A stretch of 64,000 nt of DNA from Streptomyces sp. JB150 (GCF_011193355.1 NZ_CP049780.1:5003803-5067802), one strand, 5' to 3'. Positions 1 to 8,821 are shown, counted from the stretch's first letter. Notes: generated by a model not told the origin, from the letters alone. A program made the numbers and translations.

Positions 1-2300
1 GTCGCAGCCGCTGCGGTGGGCTCGGCGGCCTTGCGCGTGCGGCGGGTCTTCGGCTTGGCCTCGGTGCCCTCGGCGGTCTCCACTGCCGTCTCGGCCGTGG
101 CGGCGGTCTTGCGGGTGCGCTTCGGCTTCGCCTCGGCCTCCGCAGCCTCCGTCGTCGCGGCGGGCTCGGCGGCCTTCCGCGTACGGCGGGTCCTCGGCTT
201 GGCCTCGGCACCCTCGGCGGTGTCGGCCGCCGTCTCGGCCGTGGCGGCCGTCTTGCGGGTGCGCTTCGGCTTGGCCTCGGTTTCCGAAGCCTCCGCTGCG
301 ACCGGGGCCTCCGCCGCCGTGGCGGGCTCGGCGGCCTTCCGCGTACGGCGGGTCCTCGGCTTGGCCTCGGTGACCTCGGTCGCCTCGGCGGTGTCGGTCG
401 CCGTCTCGGCCGCCGCAGCGGTCTTGCGGGTGCGGGTGCGGGTCCTCGGCTTGGCCTCCGTGGCCTCGGCGGTGTCGACCGTCGCCTGAGCGGGGGTATC
501 CCGCTGCTCCGGCTCGGTCACCGCGGCCACCGGCTCGACGGGCGCCGCGGTCTCGACGGCCGGGGCGGCGGTCTCGACCGGCGCCGCCGACTCGGCGGAC
601 CGGCGGGTGCGGCGGCGGCGCGGCTTGGCCGGCGCCTCGGAGGCGTCGACGGCGGTGCTCGGGCCCTCTGCGGTGGTCACCGCGGCCTCGGCGGCGGGAG
701 CCGTCGCCTCGGTCGTGGCGGCCTGTCCGGCCGGGGCGCCGCCGCGGGTACGGCGACGGCGGCGCGGCGTGCGCGGCGCGGTGACGGCCTCGGCGGAGCC
801 GGCCGTCTCCGTGGCCTCCGCGGTGGTGCCGGCGGACGGCGCCGGGGCCGCGGCGTCGAGGGGGGCTCCGCCGCGCGTACGACGACGGCGGCGCGGCGTG
901 CGCTCACCGCGCTCCGAACGCTCCCGCTCGGCCGGACGGGACTCGTCGCGGCCATCGCGGCCGTCGCGGCCGTCACGGCGACCGCCTCGGGCGGTGCGTC
1001 CGCGGCCACGGCCGCCCGGCTCGCCCAGGTCCTCCAGCTCCTCCGCGTCGAGTCCGGCGCGGGTGCGCTCGGCGCGCGGCAGGACGCCCTTGGTGCCCGG
1101 CGGGATGCCGAGGTCCTCGAACAGGTGCGGGGACGTGGAGTAGGTCTCCACGGGGTCGTGGAAGTCCAGGTCCAGCGCCTTGTTGATCAGCTGCCAGCGC
1201 GGGATGTCGTCCCAGTCGACGAACGTGATCGCCGTACCCTTGGCGCCCGCGCGGCCGGTGCGGCCCACGCGGTGCAGGTACGTCTTCTCGTCCTCCGGGG
1301 ACTGGTAGTTGATGACGTGGGTGACGCCCTCGACGTCGATGCCGCGGGCGGCGACGTCGGTGCAGACGAGGACGTCGACCTTGCCGTTGCGGAAGGCGCG
1401 CAGCGCCTGCTCGCGGGCGCCCTGGCCGAGGTCGCCGTGGACCGCGCCGGCCGCGAAGCCGCGGCGCTGGAGCTGCTCGGCGATGTCGGCGGCGGTGCGC
1501 TTGGTACGGCAGAAGATCATCGCCAGTCCGCGGCCCTCGGCCTGCAGGATGCGGGCGATCATCTCCGGCTTGTCCATGGAGTGCCCGCGGTAGACGAACT
1601 GCTTGATGTTCGCGACCGTCGCGCCCTCGTCGTCCGGGGCCGTGGCGCGGATGTGGGTGGGCCGGTTCATGTACCGGCGGGCCAGGCCGATGACCGCGCC
1701 CGGCATGGTCGCCGAGAACAGCATGGTCTGGCGCCTGGCCGGGAGCATGTTGATGATCTTCTCGACGTCGGGCAGGAAGCCCAGGTCGAGCATCTCGTCG
1801 GCCTCGTCGAGGACGAGCGACCTGATGTGGTTCAGGTTCAGCTTCTTCTGGCCCGCGAGGTCGAGCAGCCGGCCCGGGGTGCCGACGACCACGTCGACGC
1901 CCTTCTTCAGGGCTTCCACCTGCGGCTCGTAGGCCCGGCCGCCGTAGATCGCGAGGACGCGTACGTTACGGACCTTGCCCGCGGTCAGCAGGTCGTTGGT
2001 GACCTGGGTGCACAGCTCGCGGGTGGGGACCACGACGAGCGCCTGCGGGGCGTCGGTCAGGTCCTCGGGCCGGGCGCGCCCGGCCTCCACGTCGGCGGGG
2101 ACGGTGACGCGCTCGAGGAGCGGGAGGCCGAAGCCCAGCGTCTTGCCGGTGCCGGTCTTGGCCTGGCCGATGACGTCCGTGCCGGCGAGGGCGACGGGGA
2201 GGGTCATCTCCTGGATGGGGAACGGGGTGACGATGCCGACGGCCTCCAGGGCCTCGGCGGTCTCGGGAAGGATCCCGAGCTCTCGGAACGTCGTAGTCAG
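1..2300 (-). CDS. DEAD-box ATP-dependent RNA helicase, 3' end cut by window edge
   Basis: An RNA-remodelling helicase of the RhlE/DeaD type; 766 residues are visible. Seen: Q motif near residues 5-30, Walker A AKTGTGKT (47-54), PTREL (92-96), DEAD (165-168), SAT (196-198) and the C-terminal HRVGRTGRAG near 350. After about residue 400 a long basic Ala/Glu/Arg/Lys tail runs off the window with repeated TRRTRK and KRTRKT blocks, likely an RNA-binding extension. The frame is closed by an upstream in-frame TAA and holds no ATG, GTG or TTG before the Q motif. The only well placed start is CTG (2300-2298), giving MTTTFRELG, 7 nt after AGAGG. The homologue I recall in mycobacteria (rhlE) lies beside the same ferritin-like gene. 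Confidence 0.93.
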   Translation of the reverse strand, partial: MTTTFRELGILPETAEALEAVGIVTPFPIQEMTLPVALAGTDVIGQAKTGTGKTLGFGLPLLERVTVPADVEAGRARPEDLTDAPQALVVVPTRELCTQVTNDLLTAGKVRNVRVLAIYGGRAYEPQVEALKKGVDVVVGTPGRLLDLAGQKKLNLNHIRSLVLDEADEMLDLGFLPDVEKIINMLPARRQTMLFSATMPGAVIGLARRYMNRPTHIRATAPDDEGATVANIKQFVYRGHSMDKPEMIARILQAEGRGLAMIFCRTKRTAADIAEQLQRRGFAAGAVHGDLGQGAREQALRAFRNGKVDVLVCTDVAARGIDVEGVTHVINYQSPEDEKTYLHRVGRTGRAGAKGTAITFVDWDDIPRWQLINKALDLDFHDPVETYSTSPHLFEDLGIPPGTKGVLPRAERTRAGLDAEELEDLGEPGGRGRGRTARGGRRDGRDGRDGRDESRPAERERSERGERTPRRRRRTRGGAPLDAAAPAPSAGTTAEATETAGSAEAVTAPRTPRRRRRTRGGAPAGQAATTEATAPAAEAAVTTAEGPSTAVDASEAPAKPRRRRTRRSAESAAPVETAAPAVETAAPVEPVAAVTEPEQRDTPAQATVDTAEATEAKPRTRTRTRKTAAAAETATDTAEATEVTEAKPRTRRTRKAAEPATAAEAPVAAEASETEAKPKRTRKTAATAETAADTAEGAEAKPRTRRTRKAAEPAATTEAAEAEAKPKRTRKTAATAETAVETAEGTEAKPKTRRTRKAAEPTAAAA
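20..460 (-). repeat. Tandem degenerate repeats encoding the basic helicase tail
   Basis: Units with the core ggcttggcctcgg preceded by ggcggccttccgcgtacgg recur near 26-66, 167-206 and 329-371. They alternate with a second unit (gcggtcttgcgggtgcg) near 105, 247 and 420. In protein they read as alternating AKPRTRRTRKAAEP and AKPKRTRKTAATAE blocks. Length variation between strains is likely. Confidence 0.7.
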
Positions 2301-2744
2301 GGTGCTGCCTCTTCTGTGTGGGCGGTGCGAGGCGAGCGCGGGGGGTCGTGTCAGACCGTGCCGGGGACGTCGGCTGCCTTTACGGGCGGGCCGTGGGGCA
2401 CGGGACCGCGCCGACGCTCTAGCGCTCGTACCGCTGAGGGTTCCCTCCGATCGTCGTACGCGTAGTGCCGTACGGTCAGGGAGAGCTGTCGGGTCGGAGC
2501 CGATCGGGCCACCGACCGGGCATCCTCATACGTGCGGCCTGTCGAGGCACATCGGAATCAGCCGACGTACCAGCAGGCGCATTACCACCATACCCCGGAT
2601 TCGCGCACATGCGATGGCCGATTCGGTCACGTAGTCGTCGTCACACCGAATCACGCGGTCAGCCAGGTGGCCCCGCGGGTCGTCGTTGTCACACTGAATG
2701 ACCAGGGACTTCCCCGACGCGGTGGGCGGGCTATTGTGCGCTTC
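2301..2744. other. Intergenic region between helicase and ferritin-like gene
   Basis: 444 bp without a convincing gene; long frames here are extensions or antisense of the neighbours. It holds the helicase leader and a block at 2621-2703. In that block ATTCGGT (2621-2627) faces ACCGAAT (2645-2651), and the sequence gtcgtcgtcacaccgaatcac (2634-2654) is repeated with small changes at 2679-2702. A TATTGT -10-like hexamer at 2732-2737 lies 8 nt from the ATG at 2745, so the downstream message may be leaderless. Confidence 0.5.
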
Positions 2745-3497
2745 ATGACGAGCTCTGACAAGCCTGCGCACGCCGCCGACACCCCCGAAGCCGCCGCTCA
2801 CACCGGCGTCGCCGCCCAGGACTGGGCGACGGCCGCCGCCGACCCGCAGTACCGGGCCGCGGTCGTAGACCTGCTGGGCGCGCTCGCGTACGGGGAGCTC
2901 GCCGCGTTCGAACGGCTCGCGGAGGACGCCAAGCTGGCGCCGACCCTGGAGGACAAGGCGGAGCTGGCGAAGATGGCGTCGGCCGAGTTCCACCACTTCG
3001 AGCGGCTGCGCGCCCGGCTCACGGAGATCGGCGCGGAGCCGACCGCGGCCATGGAGCCGTTCGTCGCCGCGCTGGACGGCTTCCACAAGCAGACGGCGCC
3101 CTCGGACTGGCTGGAAGGTCTCGTCAAGGCCTACGTCGGCGACTCCATCGCCAGCGACTTCTACCGCGAGGTCGCGGCCCGGCTGGACTCCGACACCCGT
3201 GAGCTGGTGCTCGCCGTGCTCGACGACACCGGTCACGCGGACTTCGCCGTGGAGAAGGTGCGCGCGGCGATCGACGCCGACCCGCGCGTGGGCGGGCGGC
3301 TCGCGCTGTGGGCGCGGCGGCTGATGGGGGAGGCGCTGTCGCAGTCGCAGCGGGTGGTCGCGGAGCGCGACGCGCTGTCGACGATGCTCGTGGGGGGTGT
3401 CGCGGACGGGTTCGACCTCGCCGAGGTCGGGCGGATGTTCTCGCGGATCACCGAGGCGCACACCAAGCGGATGGCCGCGCTGGGGCTGGCGGCCTGA
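2745..3497 (+). CDS. Ferritin-like fold protein (MiaE-like diiron family)
   Basis: A 250-residue protein of the actinobacterial ferritin-like family related to tRNA hydroxylase MiaE. Its reaction is not known. The all-helical sequence carries paired acidic/His ligand candidates: YGELAAFERLAEDA near residue 50 and AEFHHFERL near 82, with later helices containing DSIASDFYREV and DDTGHADF. These fit a four-helix metal bundle. ATG at 2745 was chosen because the conserved protein starts just after it and a TATTGT -10 box lies 8 nt upstream; in-frame codons further upstream give an unconserved, compositionally odd extension. The gene is followed by a short gap and a convergent small membrane gene. 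Confidence 0.85.
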   Translation: MTSSDKPAHAADTPEAAAHTGVAAQDWATAAADPQYRAAVVDLLGALAYGELAAFERLAEDAKLAPTLEDKAELAKMASAEFHHFERLRARLTEIGAEPTAAMEPFVAALDGFHKQTAPSDWLEGLVKAYVGDSIASDFYREVAARLDSDTRELVLAVLDDTGHADFAVEKVRAAIDADPRVGGRLALWARRLMGEALSQSQRVVAERDALSTMLVGGVADGFDLAEVGRMFSRITEAHTKRMAALGLAA

Positions 3498-3662
3498 ACC
3501 GGCGCCCGGGCGCGGGCGTGTTCCCCGCGCCCCTTCCTTCGCCGGCCGTTCCGCCAGCCATTCCCTCCGGCCGGTTCCGCTAGCCGGGATCTCCGTCGCG
3601 CCGTCGCCGTCCGTCGCGCCGTCGGTGTCCCGCGCGCGGGCGCGGGGCCGCGCGGCGGCGGC

Positions 3663-3932
3663 TCAGGCCGTCGCCGAGTGACGGCGGAGTCTTCCCGCGG
3701 GGCGCAGCAGCAGCGACAGGGAGGCGACGGCGACCACGGCCGCGCCGATCAGGGTGAGCAGGAAACCACCGGCGTCGAGGGCGCCGCGCGCGAGGAACGC
3801 GCCGAAGAGGCCCCCGGCCGCACCGGTCGACAGCACCAGGGGGCGGGCCGGCAGTCGGTGCGGCAGCCGGTGGACGTACGCCCACGCCAGGACCAGGCCG
3901 AGGATCGCGGAGCTGAAGGCTTCCAAGAGCAT
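3663..3932 (-). CDS. Small integral membrane protein
   Basis: 89 residues with three hydrophobic stretches: a segment around LEAFSSAILGLVLAWAYV at the N-terminus, LSTGAAGGLFGAFLA in the middle and FLLTLIGAAVVAVASLSLLL near the end, with a basic C-terminus. It fits a small multi-pass membrane protein of unknown function. The ATG at 3932 has GGAGG about 9 nt upstream. In mycobacteria a small membrane gene occupies a similar place beside the DUF3107 gene (recalled). The gene converges on the ferritin-like gene. Confidence 0.75.
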   Translation of the reverse strand: MLLEAFSSAILGLVLAWAYVHRLPHRLPARPLVLSTGAAGGLFGAFLARGALDAGGFLLTLIGAAVVAVASLSLLLRPAGRLRRHSATA

Positions 3933-4052
3933 GTAGGGGTCCTCCCACGTGGCCGTCCTGCCCTAACGGTCACAGCCGGTCTTACCCCTGACCTGCGGAA
4001 TCCAATCCACTCTGTGGAGGGTATGTGTGCTTCCCGCGAAGGCGCGGGCGCA

Positions 4053-4094
4053 CGGCGAGGGCCCGCCGGGTGTGCACCCGACGGGCCCTCGCCG
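4053..4094. terminator. Rho-independent-type hairpin after the DUF3107 gene
   Basis: Near-perfect inverted repeat with arms cggcgagggcccg and cgggccctcgccg around a short loop, placed just past the stop of the minus-strand DUF3107 gene. The T-run is weak, as is common in Streptomyces. Confidence 0.75.
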
Positions 4095-4156
4095 TTGTCT
4101 GTCGCGGTCTGCCGCGTCCGCCCTCGCCTGCGGCGCGCGGAAGCCGGCTTCGCGCC

Positions 4157-4384
4157 TTACAACGCGCCGAAGCCGACCTTGCGCGGCGCCGGCTCGCCCA
4201 GCTCCACGTACGCGAGGCGGTCGGCCGGGACCAGGACCTTGCGGCCGTGCTCGTCCACGAGGCTCAGCAGCTGCGACTTGCCGGCCAATGCCTCGGCCAC
4301 CACGCGCTCGACCTCCTCGGCACTCTGACCGCTCTCCAGAACGATCTCGCGGGGCGCGTGCTGCACGCCGATCTTGACCTCCAC
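4157..4384 (-). CDS. DUF3107 family protein
   Basis: A 75-residue protein matching DUF3107, small actinobacterial proteins of unknown function. Seen: VEVKIGVQHAPREIVLES at the start, then an amphipathic segment EEVERVVAEALAG and the ending APRKVGFGAL. GTG at 4384 was chosen because GGAGGG lies 8 nt upstream; longer in-frame versions lack conserved sequence. Its neighbours are a TetR regulator upstream on the same strand and a strong hairpin downstream. The same DUF3107-TetR pair is recalled from mycobacteria (Rv3208A/Rv3208). Confidence 0.88.
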   Translation of the reverse strand: MEVKIGVQHAPREIVLESGQSAEEVERVVAEALAGKSQLLSLVDEHGRKVLVPADRLAYVELGEPAPRKVGFGAL

Positions 4385-4529
4385 GGCTATGTCCCTCCGA
4401 ACGGTCAGTGTTGCGCGGGCGTCCGCGCCGTACCCAGCACACATTAGCCCGGTGAGGGGACGCGCACGCTCCGCGCGAGAACGCCAGGAGCGAACAGCGG
4501 ACGGGAACAAACGTGCCCCACCCGTGGCG

Positions 4530-5192
4530 TCAGTGGTGCGGCTGCTCGCCGTGGTGCTGTTCGCTGTGGTGCAGCGGGAAGCCGGCGATGCCCCGCCAGG
4601 CGAGTGACGCCAGCAGCTGCACCGCCTGGTCACGCGGCACGCTGCGGTCGCTGTGCAGCCACGACCGGGCCACCACCTGGGCGAGGCCGCCCAGGCCGGA
4701 GGCGAGCAGCATCGACTCCGCGCGGGAGAGCCCGGTGTCCTCGGCGATGACGTCGCAGATGGCCTCCGCGCAGTCGTTGGTGACCTTGTCGACGCGCTCG
4801 CGCACGGCGGGCTCGTTGGTCAGGTCCGACTCGAAGACCAGGCGGAAGGCACCGCCGTCGTCCTCGACGTACGCGAAGTACGCGTCCATCGTCGCCCGTA
4901 CGCGCTGCTTGTTGTCGGTGGTCGACGCCAGAGCGTTGCGCACGGCCTGGATCAGGGACTCGCAGTGCTGGTCCAGCAGTGCGAGATAGAGGTCGAGCTT
5001 GCCCGGGAAGTGCTGGTAGAGCACCGGCTTGCTGACGCCGGCGCGTTCGGCGATGTCGTCCATCGCGGCCGCGTGGTACCCCTGCGCCACGAAGACTTCC
5101 TGGGCGGCGCCCAGCAGCTGGTTCCGTCGGGCACGGCGCGGCAGGCGCGTACCCCGCGGGCGTGCCGCCTCTGTCTGCTCGATGGCTGTCAC
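4530..5192 (-). CDS. TetR/AcrR family transcriptional regulator
   Basis: A 220-residue repressor-type regulator. The N-terminal helix-turn-helix spans about residues 22-68 (RRNQLLGAAQEVFVAQGYHAA, then MDDIAERAGVSKPVLYQHF), followed by a variable all-helical ligand domain and a His-rich C-terminus (HHSEQHHGEQPHH). The GTG start at 5192 has GGAGG 5 nt upstream. The ligand is unknown; the family arrangement is conserved in mycobacteria (Rv3208, recalled). Upstream on the same strand, CGGTTACCGAAAAGTACGAT (about 5247-5266) combines a short inverted repeat with a TACGAT -10-like box, a plausible self-operator. Confidence 0.9.
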   Translation of the reverse strand: MTAIEQTEAARPRGTRLPRRARRNQLLGAAQEVFVAQGYHAAAMDDIAERAGVSKPVLYQHFPGKLDLYLALLDQHCESLIQAVRNALASTTDNKQRVRATMDAYFAYVEDDGGAFRLVFESDLTNEPAVRERVDKVTNDCAEAICDVIAEDTGLSRAESMLLASGLGGLAQVVARSWLHSDRSVPRDQAVQLLASLAWRGIAGFPLHHSEQHHGEQPHH

Positions 5193-5389
5193 GCCGCCTC
5201 CCAAAGTCGTCCACATGCGGTGTGCGCCGCGCCGCCATCGTACTTTTCGGTAACCGTGACGCGCGCGGTGCGCCCGCAGAATTTCACGTACCGGACGGTG
5301 GCGATAACGGCACAAGAGGTTTCAAACAGGTGCGGAGCGGGCAAAAATCGGCTCCGTTCCTGGTCAGCGGTGCCGCGCGGCCGCGCGGT

Positions 5390-5614
5390 TCACCGGTAGT
5401 CGTCCTCGTCGAGGGAGACCACGCGGGCCTGCTCGACGAGATCCGCCTCGTTCGCCCGGTCGGGGATCACCCCGGTCAGCGGGTCGTCGCGGTCCGGCTT
5501 CACTTCCGCGTGCTGCTCCGCCGCGTCGACCTCGGGGGCCTCGACGCCGAACTGCGGGGCTTCCTCCGCCTCGCCGTTGTCGAAGGTCTCGGGGTCGGTG
5601 GGGTCTACGGCCAT
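5390..5614 (-). CDS. Small acidic hypothetical protein
   Basis: 74 residues, strongly acidic, ending in SLDEDDYR; no domain recognised. ATG at 5614 was chosen because GGAAGGGAG lies about 8 nt upstream; an in-frame start 45 bp earlier lacks a ribosome site. The sequence MAVDPTDPETFDNGEAEEAP and a Pro/Asp-rich middle suggest an intrinsically disordered protein. The gene stands alone, followed by the TetR gene on the same strand. Confidence 0.65.
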   Translation of the reverse strand: MAVDPTDPETFDNGEAEEAPQFGVEAPEVDAAEQHAEVKPDRDDPLTGVIPDRANEADLVEQARVVSLDEDDYR

Positions 5615-5867
5615 GATGGGCTCCCTTCCTACGAACGTCCCTGGGAAAGCAGGGGCCACACGCGGGTGCCCTCTGTAAGAGCCTAGGAGACACTCGATCA
5701 GGACGCTATGCGATCCGCGTCCGTATCGTCACACCGCGCGTCATTCATCTGTCCCCGTTCGCCGGATCTCGGTGAAACCGGGTGTCCCGAGGCGGTGCTG
5801 AAACGACTCTGCACCCTGTGACGGCGAACACATGAACCACCACGTGATCACCTCGTAACATTGCCGC

Positions 5868-6857
5868 ATGTCTTCGACCGAGCCCGCCTTCGTGCCGCCC
5901 GCCAACGTGCTCCCGAAGGTGGCGCCCGTCCGGGTCGCGGAGGGCGAACGGCTCAGGTCGGTCCGGCTGCCGGGGATCACCCTCTCGGTCCGCTCCCGGC
6001 CGCCCGCGCGCGAGGGACTGCCGCCCGCGCTCTACGTCCACGGCCTCGGCGGTTCCTCGCTGAACTGGTCGGCGCTCATGCCCCTGCTGGACGACGTCGT
6101 CGACAGCGAGGCCGTCGACCTGCCGGGCTTCGGCGACTCGCCGCCACCGGACGACGGCGACTACTCGGTCACCGGGCACGCCCGCGCGGTCATCCGCTAT
6201 CTGGACTCCGCCGGCCGCGGGCCCGTCCACCTCTTCGGCAACTCCCTCGGCGGCGCGATCGCCACCCGCGTCGCCGCGGTACGGCCCGACCTCGTCCGGA
6301 CCCTGACCCTCGTCTCGCCCGCGCTGCCCGAGCTGCGGGTCCAGCGCAGCGCCGTCCCCACGGCGCTGCTGGCGGTGCCGGGAGTGGCCGCGCTGTTCAC
6401 CCGGTACACCCGGGGGTGGACGGCCGAGCAGCGCGTGCGCGGCGTCACCGCGCTCTGCTACGGCGATCCCACGCGGGTGACGCCGGAGGGCTTCCGCAAC
6501 GCGGTCGAGGAGATGGAGCGGCGGCTGCGGCTGCCGTACTTCTGGGACGCGATGGCGCGCTCCGCGCGGGGCATCGTCAACGCCTACACCCTCGGCGGGC
6601 AGCACGGCCTGTGGCGCCAGGCCGAACGGGTGCTCGCGCCGACCCTCCTCGTCTACGGCGGGCGCGACCAGCTCGTCGGCTTCCGCATGGCCCAGAAGGC
6701 GGCCCGCGCGTTCCGCGACTCCCGCCTCGTCACCCTGCCGGACGCCGGACACGTGGCGATGATGGAGTATCCGGAGACGGTCGCCGGCGCGGTGCGCGAC
6801 CTGCTGGCCGAACAGGCCGCCCGTGACACCACCGAGTCCGCGAACGCGGGGAGCTGA
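5868..6857 (+). CDS. Alpha/beta hydrolase
   Basis: A 329-residue cytoplasmic alpha/beta-fold hydrolase. Seen: oxyanion-loop motif VHGLGGSS near residue 55, nucleophile elbow GNSLGG near 124-129 (Ser is the catalytic residue), acid in YGGRDQLV near 266 and catalytic His in DAGHVAMMEYPE near 295. No signal peptide. The substrate cannot be told from sequence. TAACAT lies a few bases before the ATG, so a leaderless message is possible. The DUF3152 gene begins 8 bp after its stop, so the two are probably co-transcribed. Confidence 0.88.
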   Translation: MSSTEPAFVPPANVLPKVAPVRVAEGERLRSVRLPGITLSVRSRPPAREGLPPALYVHGLGGSSLNWSALMPLLDDVVDSEAVDLPGFGDSPPPDDGDYSVTGHARAVIRYLDSAGRGPVHLFGNSLGGAIATRVAAVRPDLVRTLTLVSPALPELRVQRSAVPTALLAVPGVAALFTRYTRGWTAEQRVRGVTALCYGDPTRVTPEGFRNAVEEMERRLRLPYFWDAMARSARGIVNAYTLGGQHGLWRQAERVLAPTLLVYGGRDQLVGFRMAQKAARAFRDSRLVTLPDAGHVAMMEYPETVAGAVRDLLAEQAARDTTESANAGS

Positions 6858-6865
6858 GACGCCAC

Positions 6866-8821
6866 GTGGGACGCCACAGCCGCCGGGGGCCGGCCCCCAA
6901 GGACGGGACCACCGGAACCACCGGCGCCAGCGCCAGGGGGACGGGACGACGGAGAGCCGCGGGGACGGCGGCCGAGGCCGCGCCTGCGGGGGAAGCGGGA
7001 CCTGCGGGGCCTGCGGGGGATTCGGGACCCGCGGGACGCGGGGGGCAGGCGGGTTACTCGGGCCACTCGGGGCTGTCCGGATCCGCGGAGGGGTCGGGGG
7101 TTGCCGGGGAGGCGCCGCTTGCCGGGGCATCCGGAGCGCCGGGGGCACCTGGGGCTGCGGGAGCCGCGGGGAGAGCGAGGGCGGTGAGGCCCGGTTTTCC
7201 CGACGGGACGCCGCCTCGTGGCGTACCCGGATTCTCCGCCGGCACGCCCGGACAGGGCGTGCCGCGCTTTGTCGAGGGCACGCCGGCTCATGGCGTACCG
7301 AGGCTGCCCGACGGGACGCCGGCACGCGGTGTCCCCAGGTTTCCTGACGGGACGCCGGCGCGCGGAGTCCCGAGGCTCGCTGAGGGGACGCCTCCGCGCG
7401 GTGTGCCCCGCTTCGCTGAAGGGACGCCTCCGCGCGGTGTGCCCCGCTTCGCTGAAGGGACGCCTCCGCGCGGTGTCCCTCGTTTCGCTGACGGGACGCC
7501 GGCGCAGGGTGTGCCCCGCCTTCCTGACGGGACGCCGGCGCAGGGTGTGCCCCGCTTCCCGGACGGCACCCCCGCGCACGGCACGCCCCGTCGCTCCGGT
7601 GGCACCCCCGCGCGCGGGGTCCCCCATGTGCGCGGCGGGCACCCCGAGCAGCGGGAAGCCGGCGGAGGCTGGGGTGAGACGGCAGGTCCGGGGGCGCACG
7701 ATGCCGGGATACCGCCACAGCGGCCGAGCACGGGCCAGGCGGGCCAGGCGGGCAAGGCGCGTCGGGCGAGTCGGGCCGGGGCGGCGGGAAGCGCGCCGGG
7801 TGCCACCGGTGGCAGGCCGCGGCAGGACTACCTCGACGCCTTCGCCGCGGACGAGGCGGCCGACGACGTCTTCACCCGCCGTACGCACCGTACGCACGCG
7901 GCGGGCCCGGCCGAGCCGGCGGAACGCACGGACGGCGCGGAGCCGTACGCCTCCACCGCCCGCCGGGACGGCACCGGCGGCACCCCGCCCACCGACGCGT
8001 CCGCGCGCGGGCGGGGCGGCAAGGGGCGGGCGTTCGCCGGAGTCGCCGCAGCGGCGGTGACCACCGTGCTCGCCGTGGTGGTCGCGGGGCAGGTCGCCGA
8101 CGGGCAGGAGGGCGGCGCCGTACGCTCGCAGGCCGGAGCCGGCGGGGCGCGGGCGGACCACGACTCCGCCTCGCGGGGCGACGGCCGGCCGACGCCGTCC
8201 GGCACACCGACCCCGGTGCCGCTGACGTACGAGCAGAGGATGGCCCGGAAGTACCCGCTGAGCCCGTCGCTGGAGGGCTCCGGGAAGTTCGAGGCGATCC
8301 CCGGCATCGACAAGGCGCCGGGGAGGGGCGAGAAGTACACCTACCGGGTGGACGTCGAGGAAGGGCTCGGGCTGGACGGCGAGCTGTTCGCGCAGGCCGT
8401 GCAGCGGACCCTCAACGACGACCGCAGCTGGGCGCACAACGGTGGCCGCACCTTCGAACGTGTCCACTCCGGCGAGGTCGACTTCGTGATCACCCTCGCC
8501 AGCCCGGGTACGACCGCCGACTGGTGCGCCAGATCGGGACTCGACACGACGATCGACAACGTCTCGTGCGACTCCGCGGCCACCGAACGCGTGATGATCA
8601 ACGCCTACCGCTGGGCGCAGGGCTCGCCGACGTACGGCGACGAGATCCACGCCTACCGCCAGATGCTGATCAACCACGAGGTCGGCCACCGGCTCGGCTA
8701 CTCGCACGTGACCTGCGACAAGGACGGTGATCTCGCCCCGGTCATGCAGCAGCAGACCAAGTTCCTGGAACACGACGGGATCCGGTGCGAGCCCAATCCC
8801 TGGCCGTATCCACGAAGTTGA
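6866..8821 (+). CDS. DUF3152 membrane-anchored putative zinc metalloprotease with long repeat region
   Basis: 651 residues with three parts. Residues 1-110 are basic, then Gly-rich with collagen-like GxP/GxA triplets. Residues about 113-260 are a tandem array of 12-residue units of the form GTPxxGVPRFxE/D. After a disordered stretch, one hydrophobic segment (about 392-412, AAAAVTTVLAVVVAGQV) should anchor the protein with its C-terminus outside. The C-terminal DUF3152 domain contains HEVGHRLGYSH near residues 609-619, the HExxHxxGxxH zinc signature of metzincin-like proteases. The family occurs next to moeZ in mycobacteria (Rv3207c, recalled). Substrate unknown. GTG start; the 12-mer array looks recently expanded because several units are identical in DNA. 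Confidence 0.85.
   Translation: MGRHSRRGPAPKDGTTGTTGASARGTGRRRAAGTAAEAAPAGEAGPAGPAGDSGPAGRGGQAGYSGHSGLSGSAEGSGVAGEAPLAGASGAPGAPGAAGAAGRARAVRPGFPDGTPPRGVPGFSAGTPGQGVPRFVEGTPAHGVPRLPDGTPARGVPRFPDGTPARGVPRLAEGTPPRGVPRFAEGTPPRGVPRFAEGTPPRGVPRFADGTPAQGVPRLPDGTPAQGVPRFPDGTPAHGTPRRSGGTPARGVPHVRGGHPEQREAGGGWGETAGPGAHDAGIPPQRPSTGQAGQAGKARRASRAGAAGSAPGATGGRPRQDYLDAFAADEAADDVFTRRTHRTHAAGPAEPAERTDGAEPYASTARRDGTGGTPPTDASARGRGGKGRAFAGVAAAAVTTVLAVVVAGQVADGQEGGAVRSQAGAGGARADHDSASRGDGRPTPSGTPTPVPLTYEQRMARKYPLSPSLEGSGKFEAIPGIDKAPGRGEKYTYRVDVEEGLGLDGELFAQAVQRTLNDDRSWAHNGGRTFERVHSGEVDFVITLASPGTTADWCARSGLDTTIDNVSCDSAATERVMINAYRWAQGSPTYGDEIHAYRQMLINHEVGHRLGYSHVTCDKDGDLAPVMQQQTKFLEHDGIRCEPNPWPYPRS
7200..7640 (+). 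repeat. 36-bp tandem repeats within the DUF3152 gene
   Basis: About twelve 36-bp units, each encoding a 12-residue block (GTPxxGVPRFxE or close). Copies around 7390-7490 are nearly identical in DNA, with gggacgcctccgcgcggtgt repeated, so the array should be prone to slippage or recombination. The frame is kept throughout. Confidence 0.9.

Noticed and set aside
2526..3461. Long minus-strand frame over the ferritin-like gene
   Set aside because: Antisense shadow caused by high GC third positions; no conserved motifs.
7200..7640. CRISPR array suggested by 36-bp periodicity
   Set aside because: Units are contiguous in-frame coding repeats with no unique spacers and no cas genes.
5745..8773. Minus-strand frames with repeats over the DUF3152 gene
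   Set aside because: Repeats are the complement of the 36-bp array; the plus frame has the zinc motif and membrane segment.
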